Position numbers and translations under genes: made by a program. From the NCBI GenBank assembly GCA_020536535.1, contig JAHLWZ010000498.1:1-64000 (forward strand): a stretch of DNA of 64,000 nucleotides. Direction: 5' to 3'. Each line of letters opens with the position of its first letter. The stretch's first letter is position 1. This document shows positions 1-9,889 of this stretch, in pieces. The DNA comes from Pelomyxa schiedti (lineage: Eukaryota > Evosea > Pelobiontida > Pelomyxidae). The notes below the pieces were generated by a model. It searched no databases. It was not told where the DNA came from and saw only the letters and a list, made by a program, of their open reading frames with translations.

Positions 1-51
1 CCTCTCGAATCCCAGAACGTGTCACGACATTTTGTGATGCTCTGGATTCGA

Positions 52-103
52 CTCCAGTCCAGTCAATAAAAGTTTGACGACATTTTGTCACGCTGGACTG
101 GAG
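52..103 (+). terminator. Hairpin enclosing a poly(A) signal
   Basis: An exact 11-nt inverted repeat, CTCCAGTCCAG at 52-62 and CTGGACTGGAG at 93-103, has AATAAA at 65-70 in its loop. An imperfect direct repeat beginning ACGACATTTTGT lies at 24-45 and 77-97. I read this as the 3' end of a plus-strand gene lying left of the window. No coding sequence was recognised in 1-180. Confidence 0.4.
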
Positions 104-226
104 AATTCCGTTCATTCCTCCTCCCCCCCTCACTCTTGCTGGCTCTCTGACTCTCCGCTGACTTGGCTGTGACCTGCTTTTCATTTCGTAAGAACACTCC
201 CACTCCTCTCCAACACAGGAAACAGG

Positions 227-610
227 TTGGAACATGTGCTCGAGCAGCAGCCGGCGCAGCAAGCAGGCAAGCAGGCAGGCAGGCAAGCCAGGAGGAACAC
301 TCCGGGGGGTCTCAAACCCCCAAGTAAGTGCCCATTCCCAATTAATTTCGACTCCACTGATTTCCCTTCACATATACGCGCTCTCTCTGGTGGACTTGAG
401 CACCCCCCTCGACGGGACAAACACTCAGGTGAATTCAACTTCTCCACCAAAATAAACAACACACTTACTTTTCCCCAGATAAACTGATGACAACTGCTCG
501 TTTCCGGCTCTTCGCGGTTCTTGAGGCTCTTCATGGCCTCTCTCGGTCTCTTCCGTCTTTGTCTACCCACCCACACCCCAGTCTGTTGTATTTACCCCCG
601 TGTTTTTAAA
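227..610 (+). repeat. Duplicated short spliced unit, copy A
   Basis: This stretch is clearly related to 53540-53905. Shared elements in order are a GGAGGAACACTC stretch, a GC hairpin, a perfect GTAAGT donor at 324, an AG|GT junction at 428/429, a CCCCAG acceptor at 478, a stretch reading TTGCGGTTCTTGAGGCTCTT or close to it, and AATAAA near 610. The order looks like a small three-exon transcript on the plus strand. The encoded peptide is short, low in complexity and not recognised, so it may be a non-coding or decayed gene. It converges on the TMEM185-like fragment, as copy B does on its full gene. Confidence 0.5.
304..321 (+). repeat. GC hairpin beside a 5' splice site
   Basis: GGGGGT and ACCCCC flank a 5-nt loop, and the arm ends two bases before the GTAAGT donor at 324. 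Copy B (53571-53588) has a 7-bp version, GGGGGGT-CTCA-ACCCCCC, in the same place. The pairing is kept although the loop length differs. Confidence 0.5.
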
Positions 611-1198
611 TAAAGCAACCGTTTTCTCTTGCAAAACAATCTCTTTATTTAAGTTTGAACTTTGGGACTCATACTTTCCTGGCGAAATGGTCCTTGCTCT
701 CTGTACCCTGGGAACGTCCGAAATGCCTTCTGGTGGAGGAACACAATAAAGGGGAGTACTGAAGTACCGCTAGAGCAATTTCGTAACAGTCACTTGTTCC
801 ATGAGTTTTGGCAAGGCCACTAGACAACAAGGTAAGGTTGAGAGGCGAGACCAGGGCAATGTCCATGAGCCTCTCTTCAACAACTGTTCTTATCTAGTGG
901 TTGTCATTGCCCTGGTCTCGCCTCTCAACCTGTCCATGAGCCTCTCTTCAACAACAAGGCACACACTCTCACTCTGCACAGCACATTGGAATTCCTTGTT
1001 GAAGCACATATGAATCTTCATCCACACCTTCACAGTCTCATCGCGACCTCGCCATAGATAGTGACGTCGCAGTTGGTGAAATAATTGTTGTTACGTCATA
1101 GCGCTTACAGGGCTAATCCAACCTCCAACGACGGTACTTCATGGGTGAACCATACGCTTTTCGTTGAATCAGAAACTAGGCAAAGATATTTCTTTTAT
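611..1198. other. Insertion present only in copy A of the duplication
   Basis: Between the AATAAA of the short spliced unit and the 3' end of the TMEM185-like exon, copy A carries about 590 nt, while copy B has only about 60 nt. The extra DNA includes the inverted/direct repeat array at 835-955. A 65-codon minus-strand frame at 669-866 overlaps one repeat arm and is not recognised. I see no transposase or terminal repeats that would name it as a known element. Confidence 0.4.
835..955. repeat. A-B / A'-B repeat: 27-nt inverted plus 25-nt direct repeat
   Basis: Arm A (835-861, starting AGGTTGAGAGGCGAGACC) is matched exactly by its reverse complement at 905-931. A 25-nt block B (starting TGTCCATGAGCCTCTC) follows A at 860-884 and follows inverted A at 931-955 in the same direction. 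The 43-nt spacer between the A arms could form the loop of a long hairpin. The arrangement is not explained by coding sequence. Confidence 0.8.
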
Positions 1199-1248
1199 TT
1201 TATGGCAAAGACTTATGCACAATGGTTTTGATAGGTGGCCAATGGTGT

Positions 1249-1805
1249 TTAATCCAATACTACAAGAGAGCCTTTCTTTCTCCAGTGCTCTCTGAGTGGG
1301 AATTTGAAAGAACGTTTCATTACCCAGAAGTGTTTGAGGCGAGACCACAAGTGGAAATCCCCGACTAGAAGAAGCAATAGCAGGGCAAAGAGAACAACTA
1401 GCATAGGAGCAAAGGCCTGAAAAATGTTAATAACTGGGCATTGGGGGTGGTTTACCTCCACATAGAATTTTATTCTCTTGGAGCCCTCTAATTTAAGGCA
1501 AAGTAGAATCTCAATAGCAATGAAAGGGCACAATGCCAGAAAAACTATCGCAGTCATCAAAAGGCCAGAGCTCACCCAGTTTGGATTCCTTAAGATTGAA
1601 TTTAAAGGGTGTTGCTTGTAATTTGATACGCACTGATAAAAGTGAACATCACACAGTGTGAATGCACTCACAAAAGCACCTGCATTCATGATCCACAGCG
1701 GAGAAAATACTGCCCAAGATCCCCACTGAGTTATTCCTTGCAATCTCAGCATGGACATGATCTAGTAGCATTAGTAATTGACATCAATTAAAGAGGGGAG
1801 TACCA
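1249..1805 (-). pseudogene. TMEM185-like last exons, truncated duplicate
   Basis: The minus-strand frame is nearly identical to 54014-54565. It carries the same features: the repeat motif LRLQGITQWGSWAVF, hydrophobic segments, IEILLCLKLEG, a 45-nt intron just after IKFY, and the terminal GSLVVLD. It differs by a few substitutions and one 6-nt in-frame indel, in which the fragment has LLMTAIVFL and the full gene LLMIVFL. All upstream exons are missing. Homology stops at about 1805, at the donor site of the preceding intron, and the sequence beyond gives an in-frame TGA. The open frame is intact from MSMLRL, so a short product cannot be excluded, but the usual multi-helix protein cannot be made. 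The duplication looks recent. Confidence 0.75.
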
Positions 1806-1910
1806 ATCAAATGGGAGGAAATCAGGGCTTGATGCTGCCGGGGATGATCATGGTGGGATTGTTCTTCAGCAACAATCCATTATTTTGTGGGTGATTTCCT
1901 CCCATTTGAT
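1806..1910. repeat. Fold-back at the duplication breakpoint
   Basis: ATCAAATGGGAGGAAATCA at 1806-1824 is repeated in inverted form at 1892-1910 without mismatch. Inside the loop is a smaller hairpin, GGATTGTT-CTTCAGC-AACAATCC, near 1857-1881. The outer arm abuts the point where homology to the full TMEM185-like gene ends. Confidence 0.75.
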
Positions 1911-2739
1911 TTGCAAAGAATCGCCGTATTTTATGAAAATACAACAGCAAATCGCAACAACAAACAAGAACTCCTTCACTTCTGCCTACATACTATCAAC
2001 ACTCATACTACTCATACTATTTGGGTTGGGGTGTGCTTGACTACAACCACTCCACGGAATATCACCACCAGCAAGTTGGTCAAGCCTTATGTCGAGGTTA
2101 TCCAGTGTGCCACAAGTGTGGCGCCTTGCTTATGGGCCTCCAAAATGACAGTGACTCCTTCGCACCAAGCTACCCCAGTGGCAGGTAATGGTGATGTGCA
2201 GCACGAGGCAACCCAAGGTGCAATTGTTCACTAGTAGTGGGTGCAGTAAGGCTGCACATTCGAGATGTTGCTTGATGTTGCTAGCACTATATAGTTGGAG
2301 GTGTGGAGGGAGTGGCCTAGGAGGCTTGGAATCCACCTTCCTTGTTGTCAAAGACAGTTGCTGGCACAAGCCGAGGCATTTGGCCTTTCAACATTATGGG
2401 CTCGGAGAGTGGCGTGATGTGACTGGACACGTGCATCCCATAATACGGCAGAATTGTTGGCGACCTGCGAAAGTGCCACTGTCGAAACCACAAAGAGGAA
2501 AAAAAGTACCAACAAAGAATTATGATGATTGTTTTCCTTTCCATCACGTTTGTCAGAAAAGGGAAAAAAAAACAGCCAGATTAAAAACACATTAAAAAAG
2601 GGGGTCGTCAGTGCCTACGCGCCGTAAACGTACTTCATTCACCATCGCGATCTACAAACAACCTGTTCTCGTTTTTGTTTTTCTCACTCCCGTGCGTTTT
2701 TTTTTTTTTCCTTCGCTCATACTTTGTAGAGTGGGAGCA
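1911..2739. other. No assignable gene; upstream of ubiquilin
   Basis: Several overlapping frames (plus 1887-2234 and 2188-2595, minus 2130-2369) exist, but none has a recognisable domain or a convincing exon structure. The right end (about 2600-2739) is T-rich and probably holds the ubiquilin promoter and 5' UTR. Confidence 0.4.
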
Positions 2740-4718
2740 ATGCCTAAGGTCAATATAAAATGTGCTAGTATCAATAAAGGAGCAGAAGTTGTGCCAGTGG
2801 AGGTTGATAGCCTCGAAATTACTGTCGGAGATTTCAAAGGAATACTTGCAACCAAATTTCCAATTCCTGCAGAGCAGCAGAGATTGATCTATGCAGGTCA
2901 CGTGCTAAAAGATTACGAGTCTCTCTCGCACTATGGTATTGAGCCACACTAGTGCAAAAATGGTCACATATCCACAAAAAAGGTGTCCAAGATGGTCACA
3001 CAGTACACATGGTCCGTGGTACTGCTCAGCCCTCTCAGCCTGCTCAACAACCACAGACTGACGCACAGACACAACAACCACAGTATGAGAGAACTTTTGG
3101 AAATTCTTCTCCAACTTTAACCACAACACAAAAAAAAGAACTCCAACACCAGCTGCAAATGCCCCTCCTCCATCACTATTTGACTTGGGTGGTTCTGGAG
3201 GATTTCCAGGGCTAGATTTACTTGGAGGTGGGGGCGGGGGTGGTATGCCAGATTTCCGGCAATTTGCCCAGCAACTTCAGCGAAATCCTGAGATGATGCG
3301 CCAGATGATGAACAATCCTGTCACGCAATCAATAATGAACAATCCTGAGCTCCTTAGGTTTTTTTTTTTTAAGTTACTGACATTATTGTAACACTCTTTC
3401 AGGAGCCTTATCACATCCAATCCTCAAATGCAAGAACTAATCAACCGAAATCCCGAGATTGGACATATTCTGAATGATCCTCAAGTGCTCCAAATTGATT
3501 CCCGTAATATGTCTAACGTATTTCTTAGACACTTCGCCAAATGATGGAAATGACCCAAAATCCTGAACTGATGCGAGAGATGATGCGCCACACAGATAGA
3601 GCTATGAGCAATTTGGAAGCAATACCAGATGGTTTCAATCAGCTGCGCCGATTATATACAGACATCCAAGAACCCATGCTAAATGCAGCAACTGGAACAG
3701 ACTCATTTCTATTTGGTGGACAACCCGCACAAAACACACAACAGCAACAGCCTCGCCAGGAACAGCCACCACCAACAACACCCAACACACAGCCACTGCC
3801 GAACCCTTGGGCAGCTCCTGCTGGTTTGCCCTTGCTTTGCTAGTGTGTTTGTGTTGTCTGTATCTGCTGTAACTGTTTGCGTTTCATGTGTCCCTTTGGG
3901 CAAGGTTAATCTTACTTTCCTATTTTAGCCACAGGCGGAGCAAGTCTGGGCTCAGGAGCTAACCCTTGGCTTTCTTTTGGTACAAAACTCACTAAAGCAA
4001 TAAAGTTACACTTTCTTACTTACACTCTAACCTAGTGCAGGTGCATCTCCTTTGGGTTCCACAAATTCCCCTCAAACACCATCACCAGCAACTCCCAGTA
4101 CCCCAGCTACAGGGACACAACCCTTCCCGACGTTACCCTTGTGTATGTAATGCATTACTCTGCCCTGTTAACATTTCCCAGTTGGCTTTGATCCTGCAGC
4201 GGCTTCTTCTATGCTTCAAAGCCCAATTATGCAGCAGGTGATGCAGCAGGTGACGGCAAATCCAGAGCTTTTAAATCGAGTATGCGATAACAGAATTCCG
4301 AACTGCTGAATAACACCATTCTAGATGATTGAGGCCAACCCATTTGCTCGCTCTTTATTGGACGCACACCCAGAGATGAGGACGATGTTGCAAGACCCCA
4401 ATTACCTTCGATCGATGACGGAATTGTACTCCCCGCGTCATCGTTTGTCTTTTCTTACCTCTTTCAGACTATCTGGTGCTCACCCTTCATCTACCCCCGC
4501 AACGCCATCACAACCCGCTACTCCTCAGCGTATGAAGCCTCTATTTCTCCTTCACTTCTAAAATACACACAGAACCCCCAGCGGAGCTGTACCGTTCACA
4601 GCTACAACAGCTGAAGGACATGGGCTTCTTTGATGAACAAGAGAACATACAGGCACTCATTGCCTCCAATGGCAACGTGAACAGGGCCGTGGAGCGGTTG
4701 TTGCAGAATTTCCCTTGA
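2740..4718 (+). CDS. Ubiquilin (UBL-STI1-UBA shuttle factor)
   Basis: Cytosolic shuttle that binds proteasomes through its ubiquitin-like domain and ubiquitin chains through its UBA domain. The start is ATG 2740 ([14 protein letters not shown]). Exon 1 encodes the UBL fold (residues about 1-70) with [10 protein letters not shown]. Introns I can place are 2936-2982 (47 nt), 3083-3138 (56 nt), one of about 47 nt after NNPELLR, and one of 44 nt after NDPQ; each restores the frame. A Gly-rich stretch is followed by STI1-type repeats ([50 protein letters not shown]), a Gln/Pro-rich linker, a second STI1 pair ([25 protein letters not shown]) and a C-terminal UBA ([16 protein letters not shown] to QNFP). 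At least eight exons. Length and order are usual for the family. Confidence 0.95.
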
Positions 4719-4835
4719 TTAAAAAATTCAGTTCATTTTGCATTCTGTTTTACTGAGAAGGCTGAACACGAAATTTTTTGGTGGGTGCTAGAAGAGGGAA
4801 TGAAGGCTGAGAGGCCGGATTTCTTGTGTGAACTC

Positions 4836-6137
4836 CTAGTGCTTCTTGGTGGCCCAAGCAGGCACCTGCAATAAGGGGCAGTTGCACTCGACGCATAATT
4901 GGCGGACGGCAAGTGAAACACCGGACAGGCACAAGCATAGTGTAACGCCAACGACTGCGAAGGGAGCAACATCAATGAAAAGTCCCTCGGCTCCTTGTGG
5001 GGAAATAAGATGGCTGACTACGGAAACGACTGAGTACCTCTGTGACCCATCCACAACAACAAAGCAAGAGAAGTAAACAACCAAAGCACTGCCACGAGTA
5101 GAAAGTGAAGGCAGGTTATACCTAGATTTTTGTCATTTTAGTAAAAGAGAGGCAATAACCTTTAGGTTCTATTTTTGCATGCAAACGTTTGTCTATAAAG
5201 TGCACAGCACACAACACCGACAGGCATCCATTTGTTATAACGAGTGACCATCCATGAACTTTAATCAAAAGCAGCCACAAAACACTATTTAAAAGATACT
5301 TTGAGCTCAATCCAAAACCTCATTGAGAAGAGATAGGTACCTCCAAACCAGTTGCGCAGATAGAGCCCATAACTCTGAAATGTATGAGCTTCGGCACAGA
5401 TTCTTCACTCTCCGAATATCCATGATTATTTGCCAACCAGACAACTCAAAAACAAGATAAGACTCTAAGGTTCGCGGGCAACATACCACAATAACTAAGG
5501 CGACCAGAATTGCTGGACCAAGAGGTATTCCGGCAACAATCAAGCTCCATATGTACTGATTGGTGGCCGAAACTCCAAAGATACACAGGCATGCTATTTC
5601 AGCTTGCAGAAGCGAGTCCTCTCCTATCACACATATAAGGAAAATCCACACAAGGTGATGGATTGTACCTTGATCTTCCCCAGTGTGCAAAGTGGCCCAT
5701 GTGCTGGTAACTGCACTCCACGGTCCCACAGTCCCGGCAATAACCCCAAGAGTACTAGAAAGGCTGACTCCAAGCACTTTCACCAGCAAGGTAGATGCAA
5801 ATACAACGAAAACAGTGTCGCTGCCGTTATCCAGCATATCGCCAAGTGCACACGCGCAACCAATTCTCCGTGCATGAACGCCATCTACGCCGTCGCATGC
5901 GATGTAGACCGCCACTGACGCACAGAGCAAACCACAAATCAAGGCATGACCATATGGCAGTAGCGTGAAAAAAGCCAGTGAGCACAGCAGGAACTGCACA
6001 CAACCACCGAGTGTGATTGCGTTGGGTGCCAGTGACAGCGGAACAAGATCTTCCAGTCTATGATACGCGAGATCCATTCCACAACACAACCAAGATCCAG
6101 CGACATCCATTACCGGCCTCGTGTACGTGACCTTCAT
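4836..6137 (-). CDS. CDP-alcohol phosphatidyltransferase (choline/ethanolamine phosphotransferase type)
   Basis: Integral membrane enzyme of the last Kennedy-pathway step, joining CDP-choline or CDP-ethanolamine to diacylglycerol. The main exon (5307-6137, 276 codons) contains the complete signature D-x2-DG-x2-AR-x8-G-x3-D-x3-D, read from CDGVDGVHARR through ALGDMLDNGSD. It is preceded by the family's LAPNAITLGG and followed by several hydrophobic helices. Family members usually have about 380-400 residues. Further minus-strand segments (about 5300-5120 and 5086-4836, the latter ending VRQLCVECNCPLLQVPAW) fit as C-terminal exons; I include them, but their splice sites are not settled. Head-group specificity cannot be read. 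The gene converges on ubiquilin with about 120 nt between the stops. Confidence 0.8.
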
Positions 6138-6315
6138 TCTTGATGCAAAAAGAAAGAACCAACTGTTGGCACTCTGCAGGGAATTGGTGCCTTTTTTGTT
6201 TAGACAGGTCTTTTATTACCTTTTATTACCTCTAACCCTACGAAATATCCACTGCCTGTTCAGCCACACAAAGAAACATCCCCCAGAAAAAAGACAGTTG
6301 CCAAAAACCCAATTT

Positions 6316-7158
6316 TTAGTATTTTCTGTGCACTTGTAGTACTATATGCACACTCGCTTCCCCCACTCTAGAACAGTTTGCCTCTCCTCCAACAATCTGG
6401 TCCATTTTGTACCCCAGCAGGTGTAGTGGGGCGCACACATACCGGCGCATCAGAACCTCCAAATACACGGCTGTGGCATTGCACCAGGCCGCAGCTCCTG
6501 CTCTGGTGCAACAGTGCACCCATGGAACCATAGCGCCGTTATGGGTCGTGGGTGGTACGGCTTCCCTGTCTGCTGCTGCTGGATGAGGTCCGAAATCAGA
6601 GTCTGACCAACAGGCCCAGCATTGTGATACAGAACCAGCTGCTCAGGTGTATCAGCGGGGTCAGACATCACATCACCAAAGTTTCGCACAGTGGCCACTG
6701 TTTTAAGGGAAAACTTGTAGCACTTACGTGGTCTAGCACTGGTACGATAGTTCTAAAATTGGTTACCCAGAGTTAAGTTAACAGGATAAATAGGGATGTT
6801 CTAACCTCCACCAATTTTTTCAACCATTCTGTTATGTCCTTTGAGTGGCCTGGTCCCCCATACACCTAACTTTTGATTAACCCAGTGAAGAGGTAAGAAC
6901 TACAAACCATGGTCTCGTCACCAACAAAGGCTAGGAGTTGTGGTACTATAACTCCTTCCATTCCAATTAGTATAAGCTCATGTTCCCCAAGGCAAAACTC
7001 TGGATTTCCTCCCGCCAAGTGACTATGTGCAGTGAGTCCCTGGTGCGGTCCACATTGCCAACTCTGTTCATTTCATGCACCCCAACCAGGACAAAGGCAA
7101 TAAGGACGATCAACGCTGCGACAACGCACATGCTACTCACCTCGCCACGATTTTCCAT
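6316..7158 (-). CDS. Unrecognised protein with an N-terminal membrane helix
   Basis: The likely start is MENRGEVSS at 7158, followed at once by a single hydrophobic helix (CVVAALIVLIAFVLVGV). Later exons on the same strand include GEHELILIGMEGVIVPQLL (about 6990-6900), a segment around 6698-6450 (VATVRNFGDVMSDPADTPEQ) and a cysteine-containing end near 6316. Exon joins are not certain. The layout suggests a type II membrane or secreted protein. I do not recognise the family. The gene is divergent from the ZIP transporter, with a T-rich spacer between them. Confidence 0.5.
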
Positions 7159-7427
7159 CCACAACAAGGGTTTGCCGAGTTGCGCTTTTTTTTTCCCCCA
7201 TTAAATCCAGAGGGAAGTTTCCCAGCACTGAACTTTTTAGTCATATCTACTGCTGCTTCAGACGTAACCCACATTGACAGTGCTCAGTGGAACTCCAAGT
7301 GCCCACAGCACCAAGTTTCCTTTTATTTTTTTTTTTCACAAAGCTTGGTTGTGACGGAACTTCAACTTTCCAGGAAGCAGACACGACATCAACACAACAG
7401 GTATCAGAGACCGTGATCTGCCGGTAG

Positions 7428-8916
7428 ATGGACAAGAGCCTGGCGCTGCGCGTGGCCTCGGTGTTCGTTGTGCTCGCGGCGTCCACGAGCGGGGTGTGCT
7501 TCCCGCTGGTGTCGCAGCGCCTCGTGCCGCACTTCAGCAGCAACAACGTGGTGTTCTCGGCGGCGCGCGCGTTCGGCGCCGGCGTCATCCTCGCCACGGC
7601 GCTCATCCACATCCTGCCCGAGGCCGTCTCCGTCGTGGGCGAGTGCTTCCCCGACGTCGAGTACCCGCTGGCCTTCGCCCTGTGCCTCGTCGCCATCGGC
7701 GCCACGCTGCTGCTCGAGCAGTCCACCGCCGCCTTCTTCGCCGCCCGGCACCGCGCCTCGCGGCACAACTGCGACTCGGGCGGCAACTGCAACCAAGGCG
7801 GCGCCGTGATTGCTGGCTTGGGCGAGATGCTTCCCACAATGGACACCTCGCCGGTTCCTGCTTCTACCGCTGCTACCACCTCTTCTTCGACTTCCGGCTC
7901 TGATTCTACTTCGGGCTTGAATCCGGATTCTGGGTCTAATTCTACTTCTGTTGTGCCAAACTCAGCTTCTGAGGCAGCAAGTGCGACTTCGAAGTCTAAT
8001 TCTACTACTGTTACCAGAGAGGGAGGAATTGAGCATAAGAAACACCAGCATTGTGATAATGATGTGGAGGCAAACGTGGGTGGTGACTCAGACTGCAAAA
8101 AGCACATGGAAGAATTGGAGGTTGTGACTGAGGAAAGAATGGCTGCCGTCGGTCACCGTTTGCACCACCACCATCAACACCAGCATAGCGGCAAATCAAA
8201 GTCTGCTGAGCCGGGTTATTTCTATTTCCCTCCTTTTTTTCCCCTAGAATTAAACTATATTATAATGCGGTTGTTTCTGAAATGTGATGCTGATTCATCT
8301 GAAGAAGCGGAACAGGAATGGATAGTTGCACATATTTTGGAACTAGGAGTAGCTCTACACTCAGTGATCATTGGGCTTGCCCTTGGTACTTCAACTGAAG
8401 TGGCTGATGTACGAGCACTTCTGATAGCACTGTCTTTCCATCAGGTAACACTATCATACCCTATCCCATTAATTCACAGCAATAGTTTTTTGAGGGCATT
8501 GCCTTGGGTGTATGCATACTAGAAGCAAAGCTCAGTTTATTAAGGACAGTAATCATGGTATTGATCTTCTCTATTACAACACCTATCGGGATTGCTGTTG
8601 GAATTGGCGTGGGCTCTACAAATAGAACAGCAGAGGGAGTACTTGAATCACTTGCTGCCGGAATTCTTCTATACATGGTATCGTGCCGTTTTTCTTTGGC
8701 ATGAGTTTTAACCGGGTTTTTTTTTTGAAAATTCTGCATTCTAGTCTCTGGTGGTATGTTCTCATCAGTCTCTAAAGTTACACTAAATACACCTAACAGG
8801 ATATGGTTTCTGATGACTTCCAGAAGACCGGGGAGAAAATACTATCACGCTTTGCGTTGGTTCTGGCATTTTTGTTTGGCGCCAGTGCCATGGCCATTAT
8901 TGGAATGTGGGCTTAG
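7428..8916 (+). CDS. ZIP-family zinc/iron transporter
   Basis: Eight-helix divalent metal importer (SLC39/ZIP). The start is ATG 7428 (MDKSLALRVASVF). The first exon is strikingly GC-rich to about 7800 and encodes helices 1-3 (FGAGVILATALIHILPEA). A long Ser/Thr-rich loop with a His cluster (HRLHHHHQHQHS), a probable metal-binding loop, follows. Helix 4 carries HSVIIGLALG. Helix 5 carries SFHQ-FFEGIALG, split by an intron at 8445-8487. After LAAGILLYM (exon end 8677) come an intron (8678-8744), a 9-nt exon SLV (8745-8753), an intron (8754-8799) and the final exon DMVSDDFQKTGE to GMWA with stop 8914-8916. The microexon restores the conserved YMxLVD motif. The metal transported cannot be decided from the sequence. 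Confidence 0.93.
8678..8799 (+). other. 9-nt microexon and its two flanking introns
   Basis: The donor GTATCG at 8678 pairs with an acceptor TTCTAG ending at 8744. The exon TCTCTGGTG spans 8745-8753. The next donor, GTATGT at 8754, pairs with CTAACAG ending at 8799. Joining all three pieces keeps the frame and gives LLYM-SLV-DMVSDDF, the spacing expected in ZIP helix 7/8. Skipping the microexon also keeps the frame but removes three conserved residues. Confidence 0.75.
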
Positions 8917-9057
8917 GATTGGAATTTTGTCTTCATCCAATCAGAAAAAATCCCACACATTTTTGGTTTCTAAGCCTCTCGAGGCACAGAGAAATAACAC
9001 AATCAAAAATTTTGTTTTTCTCAACAAAATTCATGAAACAGCACCTTGTGGGTACTC

Positions 9058-9866
9058 TCAAAAACCCAAAGGAGAAGGGGGCAGTGGTGGGGGTGGGGCC
9101 AAGGCCTGTGCTAGTTTGTCAAACCTAGCACGTGATGAAAGCAGTTTCTTGTTGGCCAAGTTTATGCATGTGGCAATGTATGTGTCTGGGGCAAGCTGTG
9201 TTCCATTCATGGCGATTGGGACTTCGAGTTTCTTGTTGTCAACAATGCTGACCATGACTTTGTTGTGAACCCCGGTGAGTGTGGGCTGTCATTTCAATTG
9301 TAATGGAAAGCACAAAAGCGTTAGATGACAAGGAAGACAGGCTGGAACAGAAACCTTTTTGAATCCAAGACCTTTTGCAACGATAAGAAGCTTTTGTGCT
9401 GCTTCAAGGTTACGGGCACATATAGCCACAATTGGGCTCTCCATTTTTAGCCACACCTCGAATCTAGTAGTGGAGTAAGTAATAAAAAAAAAAGGAGAAA
9501 AGAGCAAGGAACAACCCTTCATTTTGCAGTATTTTTCCTTTCATGGCCTCGAGAACAACTGACGGTTCGGAAATTTTGTGTGACACGTATAACCACTCAA
9601 CATTGTAGCCGCTAGTGGGGCCACTTTGTGTAACGATAATTCGTCCTGCACAACTACACACAGGGTAACAAACATTGAGAACGTGAAGCAGAAAGTACCT
9701 CGATGTTGTGAAGAAGTCGTTGCTGTGGTGATGGTTTATCTTACATAAATTAAGTTAAGGTGGAAAGAAAGAAAGATACCAAATGCAGTAACGGAATAAT
9801 GTCTTCATCCGCTTCAGTTGCACGCGATTTATCAGCAATATTGTTCTCCAGTTCGAATACAACCCT
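9058..9866 (-). CDS. TYW3: tRNA wybutosine-synthesising protein 3 (TYW3)
   Basis: TYW3 N4-methylates the wyosine intermediate at position 37 of tRNA-Phe, using S-adenosylmethionine. Exons in transcript order: DKSRATEADEDIIPLL; INHHHSNDFFTTSS joined to CAGRIIVTQSG across a 45-nt intron (the family's TTSSCAGRI signature); YNVEWLYVSHKISEPS; then FEVWLKMESPIVAICARNLE, AAQKLLIVAKGLGFKK, and finally GVHNKVMVSIVDNKKLEVP to NLANKKLLSSRARFDKL. Each join restores frame with GT-AG introns. The stop is at 9058, beyond a Pro-rich tail. The segment matches nearly the whole human protein. It converges on the ZIP gene. Confidence 0.9.
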
Positions 9867-9889
9867 TTTTTTTTTTTAATAAGAAAGAC

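Noticed and set aside
2930-2990. Ubiquilin ending at the in-frame TAG near 2950
   Set aside because: A 47-nt intron (2936-2982) removes it and continues the ubiquitin-like fold in frame.
7247-8107. 286-codon minus-strand frame and other long frames in 7400-7900
   Set aside because: They are antisense to the GC-rich first exon of the ZIP gene, where stops are rare on all frames.
8744-8754. 6-nt microexon (TCTCTG) with donor GTGGTA
   Set aside because: Using the canonical GTATGT three bases later gives SLV and the conserved YMxLVD spacing, so 9 nt is the better reading.
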